5,157 bases of DNA, taken from contig JABCYT010000321.1 in assembly GCA_013290035.1 (NCBI GenBank), positions 1-5,157 on the forward strand, read 5' to 3'. Numbering within the stretch: the first letter of the stretch is position 1; each line of letters starts with the position of its first letter. Origin of the DNA: Alphaproteobacteria bacterium (GTDB lineage Bacteria > Pseudomonadota > Alphaproteobacteria > Reyranellales > Reyranellaceae). Shown here one piece after another: positions 1 through 5,157 of this stretch. A program made the position numbers and the translations under genes. The notes under the pieces were generated by a model, which saw only the letters and a program-made list of their open reading frames with translations, was not told the DNA's origin and did no database searches.

Positions 1-1466
1 CCGATCGCGGCGCTGGCGCCTACCAGTTCACCGGCCTCACGATCTACGATCCGCTGGTCGCCTGGGAGATGGATGTCTCCGACCGGCCGGGCAAGCTGAT
101 CCCGGGCCTCGCCACCGAATGGTCGGTCAACGAGGGCGACAAGACGCTGTGGACCTTCAAGCTGCGGCCCGGCGTCAAGTTCCACGACGGTTCGGCCTTC
201 GATGCCGATGCCGTGATCTGGAATTTTGAAAAGGTCTTCAACAAGGACGCGCCGCAGTTCGACCAGCGCCAGGCGGCGCAGGTGCGGCCGCGGCTGCCGT
301 CGATCGCAAGCTACAAGAAGATCGACGACATGACGGTCGAGATAAAGACCAAGGCGGTCGATGCGCTCTTTCCCTATCAGATGCTGTGGTTCCTGGTGGC
401 GAGCCCGGCCAACTGGGAGAAGCAGGGCAAGGACTGGAACAAGGTGGCATCGGAGCCGTCGGGTACCGGTCCGTTCAAGCTCGCCCGCCTGGTGCCGCGC
501 GAGCGCGCCGAGCTGGTCAAGAACGAGGACTACTGGAATCCCAAGCGCATCCCCAAGACCGACCGGTTGGTGCTGATCTGCGCGCCCGAAGACTCCAGCC
601 GCACCGCGGCGCTGCTGTCGAACTCGGTCGACATGATCGAGACGCCGCCGCCCGACGCGGTGGCGCGGCTCAAGCAGGCCAGCATGCGTATCGAGCAGAA
701 CGTGACGCCACACGTGTGGAACTACCATCCCTCGCTGTTGCCGGGCTCGCCGTGGACCGATATCCGGCTGCGCAAGGCGGCCAACCTCGCGATCGACCGC
801 GACGCCATCGTCAAGCTGCTGGGCGGGCTCGCCAAGCCGGCGCTGGGTCAGGTCGACCCCAGCAGCCCGTGGTTCGGCAAGCCCACCTTCGTGCTGAAAT
901 ACGCCCCTGACGAGGCGCGCAAGCTGATGAGCGACGCGGGCTTCAGCAAGACCCAGCCGCTCAAGACCAAGTTCGTGGTGGCAAGCGGCGGCACCGGCCA
1001 GATGCTGTCGCTGCCGATGAACGAAGCCATCCAGGAGATGTTCAAGGACATTTATATCGACCTCGACTTCAAGGTGGTCGAACTCGAGGCGCTCTACACG
1101 GCGTGGCGCGCCGGCGCCAAGGCCGACATGAACAAAGACGTGACGGCCAACAACATCGCCTACGTCACCTCCGATCCGGTCTACGCCATTACGCGCTTCT
1201 TCGCCTCCAACCAGGGCGCGCCGGTCGGCGTCAACTGGAGCTACTATTCCAATCCCGAGGTCGACAAGCTGATCAACGAGGCGCTGACCACGTTCGACGC
1301 CGCCAAGCAGGACGCGCTGATGGCCCGCGTTCACGAGAAGGTGGTCGACGACGCCGTGCTGATCTGGGTGGTGCACGACACCAACCCGCATGCGCTGTCA
1401 CCCAAGATCAAGTCGTACGTGCAGGCCCAGCACTGGTTCCAGGACCTGACGACGATTGGCACCTAA
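1..1466 (+). CDS. ABC transporter substrate-binding protein, family 5 (peptide/nickel/opine type), 5'-truncated
   Basis: This is the extracytoplasmic binding protein of an ABC importer of the DppA/OppA class (SBP_bac_5 fold), which would deliver a peptide or similar solute to a membrane permease. The reading frame is open to the left edge (first full codon at base 3), so about 487 residues are visible; the signal peptide and the first few dozen residues lie outside. The family signature is clear: LATEW, then TLWTFKLRPGVKFHDGSAFDADAVIWNFE (FHDG at visible residues 60-63), then the conserved SGTGPF at about 153-158, followed by the usual KNEDYWN. The C-terminal lobe has the typical LRKAANLAIDRDAIV and YSNPEVDKLINEA stretches, and the protein ends normally at TAA. 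No permease or ATPase gene follows, because the next gene is convergent, so any partners must lie upstream or elsewhere. The substrate cannot be read from the sequence. The family call is secure; 'peptide' is only the commonest annotation. Confidence 0.93.
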   Translation, partial: DRGAGAYQFTGLTIYDPLVAWEMDVSDRPGKLIPGLATEWSVNEGDKTLWTFKLRPGVKFHDGSAFDADAVIWNFEKVFNKDAPQFDQRQAAQVRPRLPSIASYKKIDDMTVEIKTKAVDALFPYQMLWFLVASPANWEKQGKDWNKVASEPSGTGPFKLARLVPRERAELVKNEDYWNPKRIPKTDRLVLICAPEDSSRTAALLSNSVDMIETPPPDAVARLKQASMRIEQNVTPHVWNYHPSLLPGSPWTDIRLRKAANLAIDRDAIVKLLGGLAKPALGQVDPSSPWFGKPTFVLKYAPDEARKLMSDAGFSKTQPLKTKFVVASGGTGQMLSLPMNEAIQEMFKDIYIDLDFKVVELEALYTAWRAGAKADMNKDVTANNIAYVTSDPVYAITRFFASNQGAPVGVNWSYYSNPEVDKLINEALTTFDAAKQDALMARVHEKVVDDAVLIWVVHDTNPHALSPKIKSYVQAQHWFQDLTTIGT

Positions 1467-1579
1467 TCGTCATCCCGATCGGAGCGAAGCGGAGTGGAGG
1501 GACCTCGTCTTTCTGCGCGCACGCATGAGGAGGTCCCTCCACTGCGCGTCGCTTCGCTCGGCTTCGGTCGGGATGACGA
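1467..1579. repeat. Long imperfect palindrome between convergent genes, probable dispersed repeat and bidirectional terminator
   Basis: The left arm (1467-1506, 40 nt) and right arm (1530-1579, 50 nt) are reverse complements apart from about two bulges, around a 23-nt loop (1507-1529). Three blocks pair: an outer 15-nt block starting TCGTCATCCCGA (one mismatch), a central AGCGAAGCG, and an inner block of about 14 nt, AGTGGAGGGACCTC. The right arm carries about 6 and 5 extra nt between blocks where the left arm has 0-1. The element starts directly after the TAA of the binding-protein gene and ends 3 nt before the stop codon of the HAD gene; TTTT (1581-1584) follows on the + strand. Position and shape fit a transcription stop for both genes. 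The GTCATCCCGA...GCGAAGCG...GGGACCT wording resembles intergenic palindromes repeated many times in some proteobacterial genomes, but only one copy is visible here, so 'dispersed repeat' is inference. Confidence 0.8.
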
Positions 1580-1582
1580 CTT

Positions 1583-2302
1583 TTAGCACCCGATCTTCTT
1601 CGCCACCTCGATGATCGACTCGCCGGCGGCGTCCCACTCGCCATCAGCCTTGAGGTCGGTCTTCTGGTTCGGGCCGTGCTCCTTGGGGCGGTGAACGAAG
1701 CCCGTCGACAGTCCGCACTTCTGCGCCGCCCTGAGATCGCCGTTGTGGGCGGCGACCAGCATCACCTGGTGCGGCTTGAGATACATGCTGTCGACCACGC
1801 CGAGATAGGATTCGGGGTCGGGCTTGTAGTGGTGGAAGGTCTCGCCCGAGAAGCAGTGATCCCAGGGAATGCCGCTGTTCTTGGCCATGTTGATCAGGAG
1901 CGCCACGTTGCCGTTGCTGAGCGTGGCCACGACATATTTCTTCTTCATCATGCCGATGCCCTCGACCGAGTCGGGCCACGGCCTGAGCTTGTGCCAGAGA
2001 TGCGTGAATTCCCACGCCCCCTCCTCGCCAGGATGCTTCAGGCTGCGCTTGTTCAGCAGCATCTCGAAGGCTTCCTTGTGCAGGTCGTCGATACGGGTCC
2101 ACGGCAGCTCGCCCTTGCGCACGCGGGCCATCTGCGGCTGGTAGAGGCCGCGCCAGTCGTCAGCGAAGCTGGTCCAGTCCGTGTCGAGTCCGTGTTTCTT
2201 GCCGAGCTTGGGCAGGTCCTCTATGAGGCTGCCGCGCCAATCGACCACCGTGCCGAACACGTCGAAGATGCAGACCTTGAGGTCGGCGGGAACGTTTGCC
2301 AT
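1583..2302 (-). CDS. Haloacid dehalogenase type II-like HAD-superfamily hydrolase
   Basis: A cytoplasmic 239-residue protein of the HAD superfamily, (S)-2-haloacid dehalogenase-like branch, whose characterised members release halide from 2-haloalkanoic acids through an aspartyl-ester intermediate. Motif I is FDVFGTVVDW, with predicted nucleophile Asp14. Motif II is TLSNGN (Ser129, Asn130). The motif III lysine is Lys160 in HHYKPDPESY. Motif IV is VAAHNGDLRAA, with Asp189 as the conserved acid. An all-alpha cap occupies roughly residues 25-110. Length is normal for the family. The ATG at 2302 is chosen over an upstream in-frame ATG at 2365 because a strong GGAGG lies 8 nt before it, the 21 extra residues look non-conserved, and the longer form would run into the tag start. 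It is divergent from tag and convergent with the binding-protein gene. Oddities: His186 stands where the classical enzymes have Asn, and the halide-binding Arg of the cap is not clearly placed (Arg51, Arg60 and Arg62 are nearby). The true substrate may therefore not be a haloacid. Confidence 0.92.
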   Translation of the reverse strand: MANVPADLKVCIFDVFGTVVDWRGSLIEDLPKLGKKHGLDTDWTSFADDWRGLYQPQMARVRKGELPWTRIDDLHKEAFEMLLNKRSLKHPGEEGAWEFTHLWHKLRPWPDSVEGIGMMKKKYVVATLSNGNVALLINMAKNSGIPWDHCFSGETFHHYKPDPESYLGVVDSMYLKPHQVMLVAAHNGDLRAAQKCGLSTGFVHRPKEHGPNQKTDLKADGEWDAAGESIIEVAKKIGC

Positions 2303-2310
2303 GGCTGTTT

Positions 2311-2315
2311 CCTCC
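2311..2315 (-). promoter_or_regulatory. Ribosome binding site of the HAD gene
   Basis: CCTCC on the + strand reads GGAGG on the - strand, 8 nt before the ATG at 2302. It decides the start in favour of the 239-residue form over the longer in-frame version starting at 2365. Confidence 0.8.
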
Positions 2316-2363
2316 GTTCGCCGCAGTGTGGCGTCCCGCGATGCGCTTGGGTAGGGTCCGCGC

Positions 2364-2957
2364 ATGGCTCAAAGACAGGACACGGTGAGCGGCACCGACG
2401 GCAAGCCGCGATGCGGCTGGGCATCGGCCGATCCGCTCTATCAAAAGTACCACGACACCGAATGGGGCCGGCCGCTCAAGGACGACCGTGCGCTGTTCGA
2501 GCTGCTGACGCTCGAGGGCTGCCAGGCCGGCCTGTCGTGGATCACGGTGCTGCGCAAGCGCGAGCACTACCGCAAGGTCTATGACGGCTTCGATCCGAAG
2601 AAGATCGCGCGCTACACGCCGGCCAAACTGAGGAAGCTGCTGGCCGATCCCGGCATCATCCGCCACAAAGGCAAGATCGACGCCAGCGTCAGCAACGCCC
2701 GGGCCTATCTGGCGCTGGTCGAGCGCGAAGGCTCGTTCGCGAAGTTCCTGTGGAGCTTTGTCGACGGCAAGCCGAAGAAGAACCGGCCCAAAGGCCTGAA
2801 GGACGTACCCAGCAAGTCGCCCGAAAGCGACGCCATGGCCAAGGCGCTGCAGAAAGCCGGCTTCAAGTTCGTCGGCTCGACCATCTGCTACGCCTTCATG
2901 CAGGCCTCCGGCATGGTCGACGACCATATCGTGGGCTGCCACCGACATAGAGAATGA
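2364..2957 (+). CDS. tag: DNA-3-methyladenine glycosylase I (Tag)
   Basis: A DNA-repair enzyme of 197 residues that removes 3-methyladenine from alkylated DNA, starting base-excision repair. It aligns with E. coli Tag (187 aa) almost end to end, with a 13-residue offset: RCGW near the N terminus, YHDTEWG, LEGCQAGLSWITVLRKRE, GIIRHKGKI, NARAYL, and GFKFVGSTICYAFMQASGMVDDHIVGC. The zinc ligands are all present: Cys17, His30, His188 and Cys192 (E. coli Cys4, His17, His175, Cys179). The base-pocket residues Tyr29, Glu51 and Trp59 (E. coli Tyr16, Glu38, Trp46) are also kept, so the enzyme should be active. The ATG at 2364 has only a weak TAGGG-like site before it. A GTG at 2385 (190-residue form), with AGGA 4 nt ahead, is a possible alternative and leaves the conserved core intact. 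It is divergent from the HAD gene and followed after 15 nt by the M81 peptidase gene, so the two are probably co-transcribed. No Ada-box or LexA-type operator was recognised upstream. Confidence 0.97.
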   Translation: MAQRQDTVSGTDGKPRCGWASADPLYQKYHDTEWGRPLKDDRALFELLTLEGCQAGLSWITVLRKREHYRKVYDGFDPKKIARYTPAKLRKLLADPGIIRHKGKIDASVSNARAYLALVEREGSFAKFLWSFVDGKPKKNRPKGLKDVPSKSPESDAMAKALQKAGFKFVGSTICYAFMQASGMVDDHIVGCHRHRE

Positions 2958-2962
2958 AGAGC

Positions 2963-2967
2963 GGGAG
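2963..2967 (+). promoter_or_regulatory. Ribosome binding site supporting a TTG start for the M81 gene
   Basis: GGGAG ends 5 nt before the TTG at 2973. There is no in-frame ATG between the tag stop codon and residue 110 of the peptidase, and the GTETNQF motif lies at residues 11-17, so this site and TTG are the best reading of the start. Confidence 0.75.
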
Positions 2968-2972
2968 TAATT

Positions 2973-4439
2973 TTGACCAAGCGGATTTTCATCGCGGCGC
3001 TGGGCACCGAGACCAACCAGTTCGTGCCGTTTCCGACCGGCCGGCGCGCGTACGAAGAGCACGGCGTATGGCGCGGCGACGCCACCAAGCACGAACCCAC
3101 CAACTTCACCGCGCCCCTGCATGTCTGGCGTAAAGCCGCCGAGGCGCGCGGCTGGACGGTGATCGAGGGGCTGGCGACCTTCGCCGCGCCCTCGGGCACC
3201 ACGGTGCGGCCGGTCTATGAAGGCTTTCGCGACGAGATCCTGGCCGGCATCAAGGCGGCGCTGCCGCTCGACGCGGTGCTGATCAACGTGCACGGCGCCA
3301 TGGTGGCCGACGGCTACGACGACTGCGAAGGCGACCTTTTGGCCAAGGTGCGCGCCATCGTCGGACCCAAAGTCGCGATCGGCGCGGAGTTCGACCTGCA
3401 TTGCCACCTGAGCGCCCTGATGCTCGACAGCGCCGACGTGCTGGTGGGCTACAAGGAATATCCGCACACCGACACGATGGAGCGCGCGGCCGAGCTGTTC
3501 GCCATCATTGCCGACACGGTTTCAGGCAAGGTAAAGCCGGTGATGGCGCGCCACGACTGCCGCATGATCGCGCAGTACCGCACGTCGGTGCCGCCGATCA
3601 ACGAATTCGTCACCCGCATGAAGTCGCTCGAGGGCAAGGACGGCATCCTCTCGGTGTCGCTGAGCCATGGCTTCTCCTTCGCCGATGTCGAGGATGTCGG
3701 CACGCGCACCCTGGTCGTGGCCGACCGCGACAAGGGCAAGGCCGAGGCGCTGGCTAAAAAGCTCGGCGAGGAGCTATGGGCCAATCGCGAGCGCTATGCC
3801 ACGAAGTACCTCTCTGTTGCCGAAGCGATGGAGCGCGCCGCCTCGCACAACCAGGGCCCGCTGGTGCTGGCCGACCGCGCCGACAATCCCGGTTCGGGCG
3901 CGCCGGGCGATTCGACCTTCGTGCTGAAGGCGCTGGTCGACAAGCAGATCGGCCTGGCGCTGTTCGGCGTGATGTGGGACCCGATGGCGTTTCGCATCGC
4001 CGAGGAGGCGGGCGAGGGCGCGCGCCTGCGTATGCGGCTGGGCGGCAAGTCGGGCGAGGTGAGCGGCCAGCCGGTCGATCTCGACGTCACGGTGAAGAAG
4101 ATCGCCCGCGGCGTGCGCCAGCCCTACGGGCCGGTGATGGTGCCGCTGGGCGACATGGCGCTGCTCTCCTCGGAACATGTCGACGTGGCGATCTGCACGC
4201 TCCGCACCCAGACCTTTCACGCGGATGCTTTCAAGGCGGTGGGCGCCGATCCGGCCGACTATCGCGTCGTCGTGGTGAAATCGGCGCAGCATTTTTATAA
4301 CGGCTTCATCGGCCTGGCGAAGGAGATCCTCTACGTCGCCTCGCCGGGCGCCGCCGATCCCGATGTCACGCGCCTGCCCTACACCAAGCGCAAGACGCCG
4401 TTCTGGCCGAAGGTGGCCGATCCCTGGGGGAATAAGTAA
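2973..4439 (+). CDS. M81 family metallopeptidase (MlrC/microcystinase C-like)
   Basis: A 488-residue protein of the M81 family, whose named member MlrC cuts linearised microcystin and its tetrapeptide in sphingomonads; most homologues, including this one, have no known substrate. The N-terminal MlrC domain (about residues 3-295) shows GTETNQF (11-17), INVHGAM (104-110), the metal-binding-type EFDLHCH (139-145, with Asp141, His143 and His145) and GYKEYPHTDTMERA (159-172, with His165). The C-terminal MlrC domain (about 297-475) shows ADRADNPGSGAPGDST (300-315) and VVKSAQHF (434-441). All expected motifs are present and length is normal. No signal peptide is seen, so it should be cytoplasmic. 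The start is TTG with GGGAG 5 nt ahead. The frame is the same as tag, whose TGA (2955-2957) is the only stop between the two, so the genes probably share one mRNA. The peptide-type binding protein 1.5 kb upstream suggests, but does not prove, a role in degrading imported peptides or amides. Confidence 0.94.
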   Translation: MTKRIFIAALGTETNQFVPFPTGRRAYEEHGVWRGDATKHEPTNFTAPLHVWRKAAEARGWTVIEGLATFAAPSGTTVRPVYEGFRDEILAGIKAALPLDAVLINVHGAMVADGYDDCEGDLLAKVRAIVGPKVAIGAEFDLHCHLSALMLDSADVLVGYKEYPHTDTMERAAELFAIIADTVSGKVKPVMARHDCRMIAQYRTSVPPINEFVTRMKSLEGKDGILSVSLSHGFSFADVEDVGTRTLVVADRDKGKAEALAKKLGEELWANRERYATKYLSVAEAMERAASHNQGPLVLADRADNPGSGAPGDSTFVLKALVDKQIGLALFGVMWDPMAFRIAEEAGEGARLRMRLGGKSGEVSGQPVDLDVTVKKIARGVRQPYGPVMVPLGDMALLSSEHVDVAICTLRTQTFHADAFKAVGADPADYRVVVVKSAQHFYNGFIGLAKEILYVASPGAADPDVTRLPYTKRKTPFWPKVADPWGNK

Positions 4440-4460
4440 GCACCACTAGGGGGTTCCCGT

Positions 4461-4486
4461 AAAAAAGAATCCTTTATTTTCAAAGG
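4461..4486 (-). terminator. Weak rho-independent terminator candidate for the DUF3303 gene
   Basis: Read on the - strand just past the DUF3303 stop: a 5-bp stem CCTTT/AAAGG (4482-4486 with 4471-4475) with a 6-nt loop, then ATTC and six T. The stem is short and AT-rich, so it would be weak; the T-run on the - strand gives its direction. This A/T-rich patch stands out from the surrounding GC-rich sequence. Confidence 0.4.
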
Positions 4487-4504
4487 CTTGCAGAAGTCGC
4501 GGAA

Positions 4505-4777
4505 TCATAAAATCGGCGCCAGCGCCTCGCGCGTGGTCTTGCCTTCGACCACGGGCACGACCTCGAATTCCACAACGTCCTGCCAATCGGCGATCCAGCG
4601 CTGGAAGAGCGTGATGTCGTCGGTCTCCATAAGCTGGAAGCAGCGGCCGAGATCGGCGGTCACATAGCTCGCCATGAATTTCAGGCCGTCGGGCAGGCCG
4701 CGGCCCGCATCGCGCAGCTTGCGATAGACCGCCTTGCCGTCCTGGTTGCGGAACTTTTCGATCACCATGAAGAGCAT
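4505..4777 (-). CDS. DUF3303 family small protein
   Basis: A 90-residue protein matching the DUF3303 family in both length and wording: it begins MLFMVIEKF, has a central RGLPDGLKFMASYV (26-39), then the hallmark RCFQLMETDD (45-54), and ends with a WIADWQDVVEFEVVPV stretch (61-76). Members are short, probably ferredoxin-like alpha/beta proteins of unknown function; no catalytic motif, signal peptide or membrane segment is visible. The start at 4777 is supported by AGGGGG 6 nt before it and by conservation starting at the first Met; longer in-frame extensions to 5140 run antisense through dapB and look like nonsense. It is transcribed away from dapB across a 54-bp gap and toward the M81 gene, with a weak terminator beyond its stop. 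Function is unknown. Confidence 0.88.
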   Translation of the reverse strand: MLFMVIEKFRNQDGKAVYRKLRDAGRGLPDGLKFMASYVTADLGRCFQLMETDDITLFQRWIADWQDVVEFEVVPVVEGKTTREALAPIL

Positions 4778-4783
4778 GTCCGA

Positions 4784-4789
4784 CCCCCT
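4784..4789 (-). promoter_or_regulatory. Ribosome binding site of the DUF3303 gene
   Basis: AGGGGG on the - strand, 6 nt before the ATG at 4777. It fixes the 90-residue start against longer upstream readings. Confidence 0.7.
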
Positions 4790-4820
4790 GCAAGTTGAGT
4801 AGTCTAGCGCGATCGACCGC

Positions 4821-4825
4821 AGGGG
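4821..4825 (+). promoter_or_regulatory. Ribosome binding site of dapB
   Basis: AGGGG, 6 nt before the dapB ATG at 4832. It forms the right half of a 7-bp inverted repeat with the DUF3303 ribosome site (4785-4791 with 4819-4825). Confidence 0.7.
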
Positions 4826-4831
4826 AACGAA

Positions 4832-5157
4832 ATGAAGATCGCCATTGCCGGCGCCGCCGGGCGCATGGGCCAGATGCTGATCCGCGAGATCGCGCGCACC
4901 GATGGCTGCAGCCTGACTGCCGCGCTGGAAAGCCCGGGCAGCAACGCCTTGGGCACCGACGCCGGCGGCGGCGTGAAGATCGTGTCCGACGCCGCGGCCG
5001 CCATTGGCGCCGCCAACGCAGTGATCGACTTCACCGTGCCCGCGGCCACCGTGGCCCACGCCGGGATCGCCGCCGACAAGGGCACGTCGATGGTGATCGG
5101 CACGACCGGGCTCAATCCCGAGCAGACCGCAGCCATTCACGACTACGCCAAGCGTGT
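4832..5157 (+). CDS. dapB: 4-hydroxy-tetrahydrodipicolinate reductase (DapB), 3'-truncated by the window end
   Basis: DapB reduces the product of DapA to tetrahydrodipicolinate with NAD(P)H, in the cytoplasmic diaminopimelate/lysine pathway that also feeds peptidoglycan. The 108 visible residues cover most of the N-terminal Rossmann domain: the dinucleotide loop GAAGRMG (7-13), the acidic end of the second strand in AALESPGS (Glu33), GTDAG (41-45), VIDFTVP (64-70) and MVIGTTGLNPEQ (87-98). The catalytic HH and K motifs lie beyond the edge. The ATG is set by the family's usual MKIAIAG beginning and an AGGGG site 6 nt before it. Two features differ from E. coli: Ser34 replaces Arg39, a residue that contacts the 2'-phosphate of NADPH, and the ELAG-type segment after DAG is about 7-10 residues shorter. 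It is divergent from the DUF3303 gene, so its promoter should be in or near the 54-bp gap; no clear -35/-10 pair was recognised. Confidence 0.96.
   Translation, partial: MKIAIAGAAGRMGQMLIREIARTDGCSLTAALESPGSNALGTDAGGGVKIVSDAAAAIGAANAVIDFTVPAATVAHAGIAADKGTSMVIGTTGLNPEQTAAIHDYAKR

Noticed and set aside
1467..1579. CRISPR-like or phage attachment site reading of the palindrome
   Set aside because: There is only one inverted pair, no direct repeats with spacers, and no integrase or tRNA nearby.
2303..2365. 21-residue N-terminal extension of the HAD protein from ATG 2365
   Set aside because: GGAGG sits exactly before the ATG at 2302, the extension is unlike the family, and it would overlap the tag start codon.
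1676..2584. 302-codon + strand frame opposite the HAD gene and into tag
   Set aside because: The HAD gene on the other strand has all four motifs and a good ribosome site; this translation is a low-complexity shadow.
2160..3467. 435-codon open frame on the - strand, antisense to tag and M81
   Set aside because: It covers two strongly recognised + strand genes, and its protein is Ala/Arg/Gly/His-rich with no family motifs. Long antisense frames are expected in GC-rich DNA.
3774..4292. Antisense frame of 172 codons inside the M81 gene
   Set aside because: No ribosome site or motif; fully covered by the conserved C-terminal MlrC domain on the + strand.
4428..4458. GGGAA/TTCCC inverted repeat after the M81 stop as a terminator
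   Set aside because: Only 5 bp with a 21-nt loop, starting inside the last codons, and followed by an A-run rather than a T-run on the + strand.
4800..4806. TAGTCT/TAGACT as a -10 promoter box in the DUF3303/dapB gap
   Set aside because: A partial match only, and no suitable -35 element at the right distance on either strand.
4778..5140. N-terminal extension of the DUF3303 protein to 5140
   Set aside because: It reads antisense through dapB, is Gly/Ala/His-rich, and family similarity begins only at the Met at 4777.

Overview
The window looks like ordinary chromosome from a GC-rich proteobacterium. High GC, G/C-ending codons, AGGGG/GGAGG-type ribosome sites and the gene types (family 5 solute-binding protein, M81 peptidase, alphaproteobacterial-looking DapB) suggest an Alphaproteobacterium, perhaps a Rhodospirillales/Reyranella-like soil or water organism. 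The genus is a guess from gene style, not something read directly. No transposase, phage gene, CRISPR array, tRNA or rRNA was seen.

Layout from left to right. Bases 1-1466 (+) hold the 3' part of a periplasmic peptide-type ABC transporter binding protein; its 5' end lies outside the window. Bases 1467-1579 are a long imperfect palindrome that fills almost the whole gap between two convergent genes. Bases 1583-2302 (-) encode a type II haloacid-dehalogenase-like HAD hydrolase. Divergent from it across a 61-bp gap, bases 2364-2957 (+) encode DNA-3-methyladenine glycosylase I (tag). Fifteen bases further on, bases 2973-4439 (+) encode an M81 (MlrC-like) metallopeptidase with a TTG start, probably co-transcribed with tag. 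Bases 4505-4777 (-) encode a small DUF3303 protein with a weak terminator of its own. Bases 4832-5157 (+) are the 5' third or so of dapB (lysine/diaminopimelate synthesis), cut by the window end.

The genes do not form one obvious pathway. A peptide or opine-like uptake protein and an M81 peptidase lie about 1.5 kb apart and could plausibly share substrates, but a convergent gene and a terminator-like palindrome separate them, so they are not one operon. Tag (alkylation repair), the HAD hydrolase, DUF3303 and DapB look like independent housekeeping or accessory functions.

I did not find a convincing new multi-gene system. The points most worth a second look are the palindromic element at 1467-1579, the tag-M81 pairing, substitutions in cofactor or active-site positions of DapB and the HAD protein, and a short inverted repeat formed by the two ribosome sites in the DUF3303/dapB divergent gap.
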